Origin: Guadua angustifolia
Lineage: Eukaryota; Streptophyta; Magnoliopsida; Poales; Poaceae
Direction of reading: 5' to 3'
NCBI GenBank assembly: GCA_036346375.1
Contig: CM070508.1
Location: 25,178,852-25,242,851, forward strand
DNA: 64,000 nucleotides
The notes under the pieces were generated by a model. It had not been told where the DNA came from, did not search any database, and saw nothing but the letters and a program-made list of their open reading frames with translations. The position numbers and the translations under genes are program-made. This document shows positions 34,061-45,060 of this stretch, in pieces; within the stretch, counting starts at the first letter, position 1, and the number at the start of each line of letters is the position of its first letter.

Positions 34061-34412
34061 GAGCATCACCGCGGAGGGCGCACGGCGAGTAGGTCTGCCC
34101 CGCTTCCCCCTCCCCACCGTCCCCCCGTTGCACCCGGGTGCATGCCGCATGCACTGCCACGTGCCCAACTAGGTGCCACGAGCCCTGTCGTGCCCATGGT
34201 GCATTGTGCCATTGGCATGCTAGCGTGCCGCCTAGTCTTTGTGTTGCAGCACGACACGGTGACGTGACATGCCGTGTTGCTCATCGTGCCCAGGTCACAG
34301 GCCTGGCACAACCCATTTGAGCTCGGGCCGAATCAAGCTTTGGGCCAACCTGTGCTTGTCGTGCCCCGTGCCAGCCTGTAAAAACCTGGCCCGATGCCCA
34401 CCTCCTACCGTG

Positions 34413-35023
34413 GAGGACATGCGATGAGGCTGGAAAGTCGTCGCCGGCCACAGGAGCGGTGGCTGGCAGTGGCAACCGTGAAGTCAATCGGTAACGACAA
34501 CAAGATGAATGAACAAGGGTTATTAACATCCTATGTGTCGTTACCACAACTTGCCAACTAATTAACTATATAGTAGCCATGATATATTGTCCATGCGAAA
34601 TAAGTGTATGATGAATGTCATATAAAACAATTCAATTACCAGGGAAAATTTCCCACGGTATGTAGCCGGAACTAATTTCTATGCATGTTCGATTCTTATG
34701 GAAAAATTGCCGCGTTCAATGCATGACCTGAACTAATTTCGATGCATCGCACTTTGATAAACAAATGCTTTGCTTTGCTCAATCGACACTTCGACAGATT
34801 AGGCTGCCGACAACTTTACCCGATTCCCGGCTCGATCGTACCTGCTGCCATCGCCTAGCGGATCGAAACTTGTTCTCTTTGTGGCACTCGCTACCCCATA
34901 ATACCAGCACTTATTCCAGAATGAGATCATGAAAGGATGGAAAGATCGAAGGAGCTTGGCCGGTGCAATGCCCTCAGGCCACCGTCACAGCCAGAATCGT
35001 AAAGAAATGCTGCTTGCATAAGC
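34413..35023. other. intergenic DNA between hAT and CACTA-2
   Basis: No gene or element ends are recognised. Confidence 0.4.
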
Positions 35024-35026
35024 AAA

Positions 35027-35455
35027 CACTACAAGGATGGATATTTTCCCCGAGTATTTTCCACACTCAGGATAGGAGATAAAACACTCGGGATACCCTA
35101 TCCTGAGTGGGCACACTCGGCGTAGTGCACTCGGTATTATTTTATCGAGAAAAATTGGCTATGCCGAGTGTACTCTCAGGACAAAAAATCTATACATGAG
35201 TGCACTCTCGGGATAGCGCTAGGATTGAGGACCGCCTCCGTGGCGGACAGGGCAGCGACACGTCAACATCTATGCCGAGTGCACTCTCAGGATAGGGTGT
35301 TGCGGTCTATCCCGAGTGCACTCTCGGGATAGGTGGCGGTGGGGTCTATACCGAGTGCCCTCTCGGGCTAGGTGGCGGCGGCGTGGTAGCCCTAGCACAT
35401 GCGCGAGCCTAGGGTTTGCCCCTACTATGCCGAGTGCACTTTCGGGATAGGTACC
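35027..35455 (-). repeat. left (3') subterminal repeats of CACTA-2
   Basis: At least eight copies of a motif near CCGAGTGCACTCTCGGGATA occur in both orientations. The inner CGAGTG-CACTC(T)CG part is itself palindromic. Confidence 0.93.
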
Positions 35456-35484
35456 AGACCCTGGCCACAAAACAGCTAGCTCAA

Positions 35485-35690
35485 ATTATCAATTCACATC
35501 CGCAATTCAATAATATTTCAAACCACAATTCACAATTCAATAATAACAATTCACATCTACAATTTACATCCACATTATCAAGCCACAATTCAATAATAAC
35601 AATTCACATCCACAATTCACATTTCAAACCACGATTCAATAATAACAATTCACATCCACATTATCAAGCCACAATTCACATATCACAAAC
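35485..35690. repeat. AT-rich minisatellite (CAATTCACATCCACAATTCA-type)
   Basis: Irregular repeats of CAATAATAACAATTCACATC and CACATTATCAAGCCACAATT alternate. It lies downstream of the second CACTA-2 gene. Confidence 0.85.
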
Positions 35691-35815
35691 GAAGTCCGAA
35701 ATTCAACAAGTCCGAAGTTCAACAAACGAAGTCTACATACACAAAGCATAAAAAGTTATACATATCACATCCATACCAAATCCAAAACCACTCCTCGAGG
35801 GCTAGATGAATCCAA

Positions 35816-38285
35816 TTAGCTTCTGTCCCTTGTTTCTTCATGCCCTGCACATTACATTTCAAGAATAAAACATATTATATCATTTCCATTCAATATAAGG
35901 TTACATATTTATAGAAAAGACATATAAGTTAAACGTATTCGTACACACGATATATCCATACATAACATCAAGTAGGGCAAATTTTTTGAATGGCAAGTCA
36001 TCAACCAAATCAGATATGATTACTCACCTGGAGATGCAAACCAGTCTATATCATGATTTGGAATCCCAACATTATCTTCACCCGATAAGGCATCCCCTGG
36101 ACTATTCCTCGATGATTGTCCAATGTTAATACCATGATGAGAGTTTTGGGTGTCCTAAGCAGAAATTTCAATTTAGTATCTATAATGCATAGTTTCATAT
36201 ATCTACCCAATATGGAGTTATATACATACCTCTTGTCTCGGTTGATGTTGAGACATCGAGAATGTATTGAAGTTAAAGTTCAATATAGGCGGTGGAGGTG
36301 GATTTTCTGAAGAGGTTGCTAGAGCATAATCCTGCCAACAAGAATGTTACAATTTGACTACTATGAACATCTCAAATTTAACACAAATGTCAATTACTTT
36401 TTTACCTGCATCCACTGTGCCATGGCCGTGAATCCCGTATGCATAGCATTCCGCATATCTCGGTTCTCATCCTGCACGCTCGCAAGCTCACGTCTCAACT
36501 CTTCATCGCTTTGCCTCGTAGAAGAAGCATTGCTTGAAGTGCCAAATGGGGCAGAAATCAAGCGCACATTCCTATCATCAAATGCACCATCAAGAAGCGC
36601 ATAACGGCCATGAGGCTTCCCACCTGTATTCTGGTACATTAATTGTGCATCAAAATCCCCATGCAGCCAATTAACATCAGGTCCATGCCTTTCTTGGTAT
36701 GCATCTCGATACCTCCCCTAGAAAGGTATGAAAACATTGAAATACCACAACTATTGTGAAAAACAAAATTAGCTACGTGTTAGTGTTAGTGCTACGCACC
36801 AAGTTCATCTGGACATGTGGGTTGGTGGCGGTGGAATCTCGGAACCATAAAGTTTTCCATGTCTTGCATCGAAACCCCCCCATGAACAACATAAGCCTCT
36901 AAAGGTGTCATAGGTCTTCGAAACCTCCTCTCCTGCAACAAAACAAGGAAAATGTATTAAGTCCGAGTGTTAGAAATGATGGTTTGAAAATACAGACTTT
37001 CTATTACCATTTCCTGCTGGGTTCGACTAATAGAACTAGATCCACCTCGGTTCACCCTTGCCCCTGAAGTGGCACGGAGATTCCGCTTCATTTCACTAAC
37101 ACGCTGCCATGCTGGATCACACCATTGTGTAATGAGATGCCCCCAAGCCTCGTCATCGATCCATGCAGGTTGGACTTGGTTATACTCAGCAGCAGTGAGA
37201 AACAATGGATTCTCTCTTGTGTCAATATCTTCATCTTCACACACATCCTTGTAGTACTTGGTCACAGCTGCTACTCGAGTGTTGTACATTATCTGCTCAG
37301 CATGGTATTGGCAAGCCGCCTGTAAAGTTGCCTCCCATCTCGCCCCAGTGTCATTCGAGTAACCTTCACCTTCAGGATATGTGTACCGAGCCTGCATTCC
37401 ATAGACTTATAAAGAACATAACAAGTAAAGAACATAACAAATCTACCAATGTCATATAGCAGGTCCTTAGTTTACAAAATTTCGGCATGACCTCTCTAGA
37501 AAATAGGACATCCACTCAGCAGACAAAATATTTGCAGCAAGATATCATTCTAGCAGGTCCTTAGTTAACCAATCACAGTATCACACATCCAATAGAAATT
37601 TAGTAAACTCCACCACGACGAACAACACATTACAACCGCATTAATTACAGTGACATTAGGTTGACATATACATAAGTAAAGCATAAATTAGCATATACAT
37701 TAATAAACATAACAAGTCTACCAATGTCATATTTGCAAATAACTTACACGGAAATCTTTCTTCACCCGATCTGCCATTGTATCACCCGTTTCACCAACAG
37801 CATACCAATGTCTCCATTTTGTAGCTGCTACGATAGCTGGAGGACTCAATGTCATATCTTGCACTGTTTGTGGATAGTGATAGTGCAACAAAGGCTGCAA
37901 CACAGTGTTTGGTCCACGTGGCCTCCCGACAAATGAAATATGTTTCCATTGCCTAGAACCATATTCAAGATGGCAAGATTATATGGATGTGAGAATTAAT
38001 TACATGATGACATATAGCAAAACTTACCTTTTTTCCTGCTGATACTATCACCTCCCTCCCTGCAGGCGTGGGAGGAAGTGGAGGGATTGAATTTTGCCCC
38101 CGTGACTTGCGGACTTCAAGAGTTGCATCTGCCTGAACTTCTTCTTCCCCTGTGTAGTCAGGACCCTCAGCCTGTATTTCCTCTTCCTCAGCGTGTGCTT
38201 CCTCTTCCTCTGCAGCCTGTGCTTCCTCTTGTGTAGCCTGTCTAGATGAGGCTGCCCTAGCTTCAGATCGCTTTAGTTTTTGCAA
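35816..38285 (-). pseudogene. second CACTA-2 protein (TNP1-position accessory protein), multi-exon, possibly broken
   Basis: Traceable exons with GT...AG ends are: to 38028, 37748-37952, 37008-37391, 36800-36932, 36406-36717, 36230-36331, 36028-36154 and 35816-35844 (stop TAA). The 5' end is unresolved. The protein begins with a Glu/Ala-rich stretch (38100-38280), then FVGRPRGPNTVLQPLLHYHY and KWRHWYAVGETGDTMADRVK. After that come YPEGEGYSNDTGARWEATLQ, WCDPAWQRVSEMKRNLRA and a charged ENRDMRNAMHTGF tail. This architecture fits the second protein of plant CACTA elements (Transposase_24-like). Coding phase is off by one nucleotide at 38028/37952 and at 36800/36717, so it may be mildly broken; an A6 run just before 38028 could explain the first. 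Confidence 0.6.
37471..37672. repeat. duplicated segment, copy A (intron of gene 2)
   Basis: About 200 bp, starting TTTACAAAATTTCGGCATGA and ending GTTGACATATACA, is repeated with few differences at 42289-42482. This copy lies in an intron of the second CACTA-2 gene. Confidence 0.9.
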
Positions 38286-38413
38286 GAAATTTTCTTCAAT
38301 TTATGCTTGCATTAGTTGAAATGTTAGTAACAAATCATATATGCAATAAAATCAATAATGTAATGAAAAAACATAAGTATAATGTAATTAAAATCAATAT
38401 TGTACCATATCAT

Positions 38414-41400
38414 CTATTCATTGTCCTCATCATAATCTGGTTCACTAGCATTAGAGCTAGAATCAGTGAAGGCATCAGAATCACACTCTTCATCTGAATG
38501 AGATTCTACTTCTACACCAGTACAAACATTCCGTAATATTGTAAGATCTTTCTCATTGCATATTGTATCCACTTCATTTGAGACATAAACGACATCCAAC
38601 TCATCTTCTAGATCGATAGCGAATGTGCCGCTCAACCCTTCCTCCTGAAAGAACTCGGTGGACGTCGTACTAGTTGGAGCTTGATTAATGAAATGTGACA
38701 TGTCTCGTTTTGCGACATGATAGACCACCCACCAATCTTTCAAGTCAATCTTCTTACTTGTTTTGTTTTGGGACCTGACATATCTCGTTTAGGGACCTTA
38801 CATGGGTACGGGGTGTAGTATACTTGAGAGCACTGATGAGGTAGAACAAATTGGCTCAAAGACAGAATGTTTTGATGTATGTTTGATCTCAACCAAACTA
38901 ATATTTGGAGAGCGCCGCACACCGGTTGTTGGATTGAACCAATGACAATCGAATAAAACTAAGTTGAAATGTTTATCACCAGGGAATGTCACTTCAATGA
39001 TATCTTCAATTATACCGTAGTATTCGATCTTGGAACTACCCTCTCCAGAGCTAGTATAGACACCACTGTTAACAGTAGTCAAATTTGCCTTTTGCCGCTC
39101 ATACTTTGCAGAACGGAATCTATATCCATTGATATCATATCCATTAACTGATGTCACCTGGATCCGACATGTACGAGAAATCTACTTTAAGTCCTGATGG
39201 ACGCTTGGAGTTTTCATGCACTGCGGAAATATGAAAAAGGGAGTAAATAAATCTATCTAATTTATTTCGTAATCAATGGAAGTTTGTTCACTTACATATT
39301 TTCAGAACTAGTCAATGAAATTGGGATGTCCAACTCCGGCCCCATTTTTCCTTAACCTATCTAGTTCAGTAGCAGATGGTTGTCCCCTACCAGGCCAGGC
39401 CGTTTTATCATATTGGCTATCAAACAAATTAACAAATATATTAGTATATATGTATTTGTGTTTGTGTATATGTAAATTAGCAAAATAGAGGCACTTACTC
39501 AACAAAATCATCCATTTCCAATGTGTTTGTGTATTTGTAAATCATTATTGCTTTATGCTCCTCCGGTGTCAGCATACGAGAGCCATTGTTCCCTTGTTTC
39601 CACCCTGGGACTTGCATAGTGCTAAGTGTGCAATTCGGAGTGTTGACTTCATACCCATCATCATATCGTGGCCGCTTATTTCTAGAAGACTGAACTTCAC
39701 TTGAGAAATATAACGATACGAAGTTTGATATCTCTTCCGCAATATAAGCCTTTACAATGCATCCTTCCACTCTAGCCTTGTTTTTTACCCGTTTCTTAAC
39801 ATGCTGAAGAGCCCTACACATGTAAACCGTGATATTTAGCCATCCCATCACACGAGAATAGTTTACAAAGTAGGGACATCTTACGTTTCGAATGGATACA
39901 TCCACCGATATTGAATAGGTCCACCCACACGTGCTTCATATGGTAAATGGATAACCATGTGCATCATGCATGTGAAAAACCCTGGCGGAAATATTTTCTC
40001 AAGTTTACACAAAAGAGCAGGTATCTCTTCTTCCAATTCCCTCATTCTTTGTGGATCGATTTCCTTGGCACATAATTGCCTAAAAAAGTAGCTCAACTCA
40101 GCCAGCGAGATCCACATGCTCTCGGGAAGAAATCCACGGAAAGCTATCGGCATGAGAATCTCAATGAAGATGTGAAAATCATGACTTTTCATCCCATTCA
40201 CACGGAGTTGTTGAAGGTTGACTCCCCGTCTAATGTTTGCTGCATACATATCTAGAAACTTCAACTCTTTCATCCATTGCAGAACTATTATTTTTTCTGA
40301 TCTATTTAAGAAGAAAGCCGCCTTTGGCTTTTCCCAAGTACGATTAGATTTCTCTTTCAAATGATAGTTTGGACGATCGCACAACTCTGCAAGGTCTAGT
40401 CGGGCCTTTACATTATCCTTAGTTCGATCAGCAATATCAATGCACGTCGACCAAAACAATTCTGCCACATTTTTCTCTGTATGCATGACATCAACATTGT
40501 GACGCAACAAGAGTTTTTCAAAATATGGCAAGCTCCAGAAGTCTGGTACGTGGGTCCAATTATGTGTCCTTGAGAAACCTTCAAATTGGTGTTTCTGTTT
40601 ACTCTGGCTTGGTACTAGATCTAGAAGCTGCCTATGAATTTGGACACCTGTCAGACGAGGTGGAGGGGGATCGAACACGCCTCGCTTAGAATTCCTTTTG
40701 ACTCACTTTGAATGGGTGTTCACTTTAAGAAATTGTCGATGTGATCAAACCAATTGTACTTTTTACCATTCCTCAACCATAATGCAGACAAGTTTCCCAA
40801 ATAAACTGGACATGCAAATTTCCCATGTGTGATGTGTCCAGATACCATTCCAAGAGTAGGCAAATCATTAATGGACCATAGATAGCATGCTCGCATGTTG
40901 AATGCCTGTCTCGAAGATCTATCATATGTTACAACTCCATCCCATAACTTATGTAGATCATCATACAGAGGTTGCATGTATATGTCAATGTTTTTGCCAG
41001 GATGCTCCGGACCAGGAATAATTAGAGTGAGAAACACGTATTCCTTTTTCATGCAGTGTGTCGGAGGTAAGTTATAAGGAACAACAAAGACAGGCCAACA
41101 AGAATACGGTGCAGCGGCAAAACTAAATGGAGAGAAGCCATCTGTGCACAGACCCAACCGTACATTTCTGGATTCTGCGGTAAATTCAGGAAAGTCAAGA
41201 TCAAACTGTCTCCAAGCTTCACCATCAGACGGGTGTACCATCATGTCAGGTTTATCTCTATATCCATCTCTATGCCATCGCATGAGTGCGGCAGTGTTGG
41301 CATCCATATAGCACCTTTGAAGTCGAGGAATGAGTGGAAGATAGCGCAAAATTTTTCTTGCAACTGGTTTTCGACGGCTTGTTCTGGAATCATTCTCCAC

Positions 41401-42102
41401 CTGCACGTACCGTGCTTCTTCACACACATCGCATTTTGTCTTTTCAATGCTGTCCTTCCAGAATAGCATGCATCCTTTTACGCAAGCATCGATCTTGTTG
41501 TACGACATACCTACACCACTTAACAGTCGTTTAGACTCGTTAAATGTCGAGAGCATTTTGAATCCGGCGTGACCGGTAGAAGATCATGCATTAGGCGAGA
41601 TTTGCATCATATGCAGCATTTGAAAGGTTGTCTTGAGATTTCATAGACATCAAGCGAGAAAGCTGCGGAGAATCTGATCTCTTTAGTGTCTTTATGGACC
41701 ATTTGCATGGTGGACTCGACCAATTTGAAGAAAGAATCTGCTGCAATAGATGCGTTTGTGTACTCGATGCTTCATGAGCATTCTGATATCTTCGACATGT
41801 CACTCATGTGGTGAGATTCATCGACCTCCTCATGTTGACGAGGCGGACAGACGGTCTTGCCTCTCCATGTGAAGTCCACACGAGGTATTGGTGTAAAGCT
41901 ATTCTTCACTAAATGACTGTCTGGTTTGGAGATCTTGTTTCTTGTAATTTCCACATGTCTGACAAGGGCAACTAGACAACATTTGATTAGAGTTTAGCCC
42001 AGGAAAAGCGATACTAAGAAACTCTCTTGTTTTTCTAAACCAATTAATATTTGGCCTCCCATTCTCCCAATCCGTATACATCCATGAGCGATCTTCAGCC
42101 AT
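38414..42102 (-). pseudogene. CACTA tnp2-type transposase, nearly complete with a few frame breaks (CACTA-2)
   Basis: ATG 42102 starts MAEDRSWMYTDW, the transposase-associated domain with SCPCQTCGNY; the frame slips near 41950. The main tnp2 block is open at 40720-41556 (CMLFWKD, HPSDGEAWRQFDLDFPEF, GLCTDGFSPF, IPGPEHPGKNIDIYMQPL). It continues at 39881-40678 (DPPPPRLTG, NVDVMHTEKNVAE, then DUF4218 with GVNLQQLRVNGMKSHDFHIF). A break at 40680-40720 needs indels to restore HPFK..KEF. An intron with GTAAG and TGTAG ends near 39893-39816 joins PFE to ALQHVKKRVKNKARVEG. DUF4216 follows at 38798-39157 (YDINGYRF, YYGIIEDIIEV). The acidic C-terminus ends at TAA 38414. Domains are complete in order; several frame breaks suggest it is inactive. 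The family binds and cuts the element ends. Confidence 0.88.
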
Positions 42103-42754
42103 TGTTTCGAACAAACTAAAACATAAAGCATAAGTAAAGCATAAATTAGCATATACCGTGACAAACTAAAGCCATTGTTTCGAACCCTAAACTAACACAA
42201 TTTGTAACACCCCGATGCCAAACGCACCACGGATGCTACCAAACCTCTAAACTCTTAAGGACCGGCTTAAAAGCTAAGCCACCAAAATTTACAAAATTTC
42301 GGCATGACCTCTCTAGAAAGTAGGACATCCACTCAGTAGACAGAAAACATTTGCAGCAAGATATCATTCTAGCAGGTCCTTAGTTAACCAATCACACATC
42401 CAATAGAAATTTAGTAAACTCCACCACGACGAACAACACATTACAACCGTATTAATTGCAGTGACATTACGTTGACATATACAGTGGTAAACCAAAACTA
42501 AAGCATAAAGCAAAAGTAAAGCATAAATTAGCATATACAGTGACAAACTAAAGCCATTGTTTCGAACAAACACAATTGTTACTAAAACTATTGTTTTGAA
42601 CAAACTAACACAATTGTTACTAAAGCCATTGTTTCATCACGTTTAAATCAACATACACAGTAGTAATCACAATAAAACAAATATAAATAATGACAAAAGT
42701 AAAGCATAAATTAGCATTCATTAACTTACATTTTTCCTTTTAACAACAATAGAG
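42103..42754 (-). other. 5' leader/intron of the CACTA-2 transposase with duplicated segment copy B
   Basis: The stretch holds the second copy (42289-42482) of the segment at 37471-37672, followed by AT-rich DNA in which a phrase like AAAGCATAAATTAGCATATA recurs. No coding region is seen. Confidence 0.7.
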
Positions 42755-44500
42755 CAAGGCTACGCCGAGTGCACTCTCGGGGATAACACTGGAGCAAGGC
42801 TACGCCGAGTGCACTCTCGGAGACTCACCTATAAAGCACCCAAAGCAAGCACGTTCAATAATATATGACGGTATCCACGTGGTCCAGTAATCAAAATTTT
42901 CATACATACCACCGAAAGTAAGCAAGGAGAAGGTCGCGGCGGTGGGAGGGCGTGGCGGTTATGAAGCGATGGGGAGGGCAGCAGCAGCGCGGCGGCCAGT
43001 GGGAGGCGGCGAGGGAGGCCGGACGGGAGGAGGCGGCGGCGAAGGAGGCGAGGCGAGGGGGAAAGCGGCGGTGGGAGGGCGGTGTCTGGTGGCCGGTCGG
43101 AGAACGAGGCAGCGATGGAGGCGAAGCAGCAATGCAGCGGACGGCGGAGCGAGACAAGCGGCGACTGGCGCCGGAGGCGGGGACGAGGCGGGCCGGCGGC
43201 GGCCGGGAGGAATCGGCGGTGCTGGGCGGGAGAGGCGGCATCCCAAGTGAGGAGCTGGCGGCGCCAAAGGGAGAAGCGGCAGGCGGCGGTGGCGCCGACG
43301 GGCTGGCGCGGTGGCGCAGCGCGGCGTCTTGACAGTGGCAACGGCGGCCGGCCGAGAGGAGGAATCCGGGTGGGGAGGCGGCAGCCCAGGCGGGTGGCGG
43401 CGGCGACGGCCCGGTTGGAGGCGGAGGACAACTTCGGCAAGGAGTTTTTGGCTGGCACGCGTTCTGGCGCTGGGTTAGCTCCGAAACGAAGCTATTCGGG
43501 CATCTGAGCCGAGTGCCCACTCGGGCTAGGTGGCAGCGGGGTCTGAGCCGAGTGCCCTCTCGGGCTAGGTGGCGTCGGTGTGGCAGCCCTAGAAGACGCG
43601 CGAGCCTAGGGTTTGCCCCAACTCTATCGAGTGCCCTCTCAGGAAAAAGATATGACGAGTGCCCTCTCGGGTTATGTCGGGCCTATGCCGAGTTTACTCT
43701 CGGTCTAGAGGGCGGCGGGCTCTATCCCGAGTGCCATCTCGGGCTAGGTGCGGCGGCGTGGAAGCCCTGGTACATGCGCGAGACTAGGGTTTGCCCCTAC
43801 TATGCCGAGTGCCCACTCGGATCAGTACCCACAAATCCTAGCCCTCCACTTGAATCGACGGCTGAGAGTTGCTAATGGCCTTTACTGTAGTCGCGCCTAG
43901 GGTTTTACTGCTACGCACGGATGATCCAAGCCGCTCGCTGCGCAATCAACGGTGCCCACACCTATTCCGAGTGCCCTCTCGGGCTTGAGGGCGGCGGGCT
44001 CTATCCCGAGTGCCCTCTCGGGCTAGGTGGCGGCGGCGTGGAAGCCCTGGCACATACGCGAGCTGGGGTTTGCCCCTACTATGCCGAGTGCCCACTCGGA
44101 TCAGCCCCCACAAATCCTGGCCGTCCACTTGAATCGACAGCTGAGAGTTGCTAACGGCCTTTACTGTAGTCGACCTATGCCGAGTGCCCACTCGGATCAG
44201 CCGTCACCTATGCCGAGTGCCCTCTCGGGCTAGAGTGGCCGGTGGCTGTGCCCTAGCGGCCGGGCGAGAGTTGGATTTGAATCTCGGCATATTTTTAATC
44301 TTCACCGAGTGGCCACTCGGGATAGTGTTCATTGCCTTTGCTGACATGGCAACTGGTGGTCCATACCGAGTGTGCCCTCGCATTATTTTGGCCTATGTGG
44401 ACGAAACCGTCATATTTCGAGTGCACTCGGTTTGTTATTTTCACACTCGGGATAGGTTCATCTACTCCGAGTGTGCACTCGGTTTGTTATTTTCACACTC
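42755..44500 (-). repeat. right (5') subterminal repeats of CACTA-2
   Basis: More than fifteen copies of CCGAGTGCCCTCTCGGGCTA-type motifs occur in two groups (42755-42830 and 43505-44500). Between 43860 and 44180 a roughly 300-bp block is duplicated (CGACGGCTGAGAGTTGCTAA and CGACAGCTGAGAGTTGCTAA). The motif carries the same CGAGTG...CTCGG palindrome as the left end. Confidence 0.92.
42860..43500. other. very GC-rich low-complexity block inside the CACTA-2 5' end
   Basis: GGCGG/CCGCC-rich DNA gives overlapping open frames of 100-209 codons on both strands, all Arg/Gly/Ala/Pro-rich. No frame shows a family signature. It separates two groups of subterminal repeats and ends in a donor-like position relative to the transposase leader. 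I treat it as a non-coding GC-rich leader. Confidence 0.55.
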
Positions 44501-44577
44501 GCCCCAAAACTGCATTCTTGTAGTGAAAGAAAAGAGGCAGTCTAGCGAAATATGAAAAGGCACAATATATACCATCT

Positions 44578-44820
44578 TGTTGTAAAACATCGTCGAACGC
44601 CAACAATCAAATTCCGAATTCGTAGATGCAATCCAAGAACAAGAACAATAGGCACACAATGTAGGGTGGAATTCTCTCTCGCTTTATTGATTTTTTTAAT
44701 CGTTTACAATGAGGGGGCACCCGATATATATAGCAGTGAGAGAGAGAGTTCGGATTCGACCATATTAGGAAGAGATAGAGTTCTAACCATATTTGGTTTA
44801 GGTTTCCTTATCTCATAACA
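44578..44820 (-). repeat. 3' LTR of minus-strand copia element
   Basis: Read on the minus strand it begins TGTTATGAGATAAGG directly after a purine tract GGGGGAG and ends TTTTACAACA, giving TG...CA ends and 243 bp. A TATATATAT at 44725-44733 is a candidate promoter element. Confidence 0.8.
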
Positions 44821-45060
44821 CTCCCCCTTGGTCGAATACCGCGTAATGCATATGTCTCGTTAAAAACTCACTAAAAACCAAGTGGGGAAAAGGAGATGGA
44901 GAAAAGAGTACATCGCACTCGCATGCTATGTTGCACTAGTTGCCTCATTAAAAACCTTTATGTGAGAAAACTTCAGGAAAACTCACAAAGGGAAAAAGAG
45001 TACAACTTATTACCTTCAGGGCTTTATTAGGATCTTCAGGATCGCAATAAGGGTTATGGT

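Larger units (their letters stand above)
30725..34412 (-). mobile_element. decayed hAT element with Ac/Tam3-type transposase
   Basis: The ends form an imperfect inverted repeat: left CAGGGTAGAGGTAGGTGTCG, right (from outside) CACGGTAGGAGGTGGGCATC, both continuing GGCC/TGCC. Both flanks are rich in GTGCCGTGCC/ACGACACGG motifs typical of hAT subterminal regions (30740-30860 and 34150-34380). Between them lies a hAT transposase pseudogene on the minus strand. I could not identify a matching 8-bp target duplication, so the boundaries are approximate. Confidence 0.65.
35027..44525 (-). mobile_element. full-length CACTA element (CACTA-2)
   Basis: The left end is CACTACAAGGATG and the right end read from outside is CACTACAAGAATG. 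AAA is duplicated at 35024-35026 and 44526-44528. Subterminal repeats built on GCCGAGTGCACTCTCGGGAT fill both ends (35060-35455 and 42755-44500). Two minus-strand genes lie between: tnp2 transposase (38414-42102) and a second protein (35816-38285). The element is 9.5 kb and far better preserved than CACTA-1. Confidence 0.95.

Noticed and set aside
35060..35455. Possible CRISPR-like spaced repeat
   Set aside because: The repeats are inverted and direct subterminal motifs of a CACTA element with irregular spacing, in a plant genome.
42829..43520. Long overlapping open frames (up to 209 codons) on both strands
   Set aside because: They come from extreme GC content, encode only Arg/Pro/Ala/Gly-rich strings, and show no family blocks or splice context.
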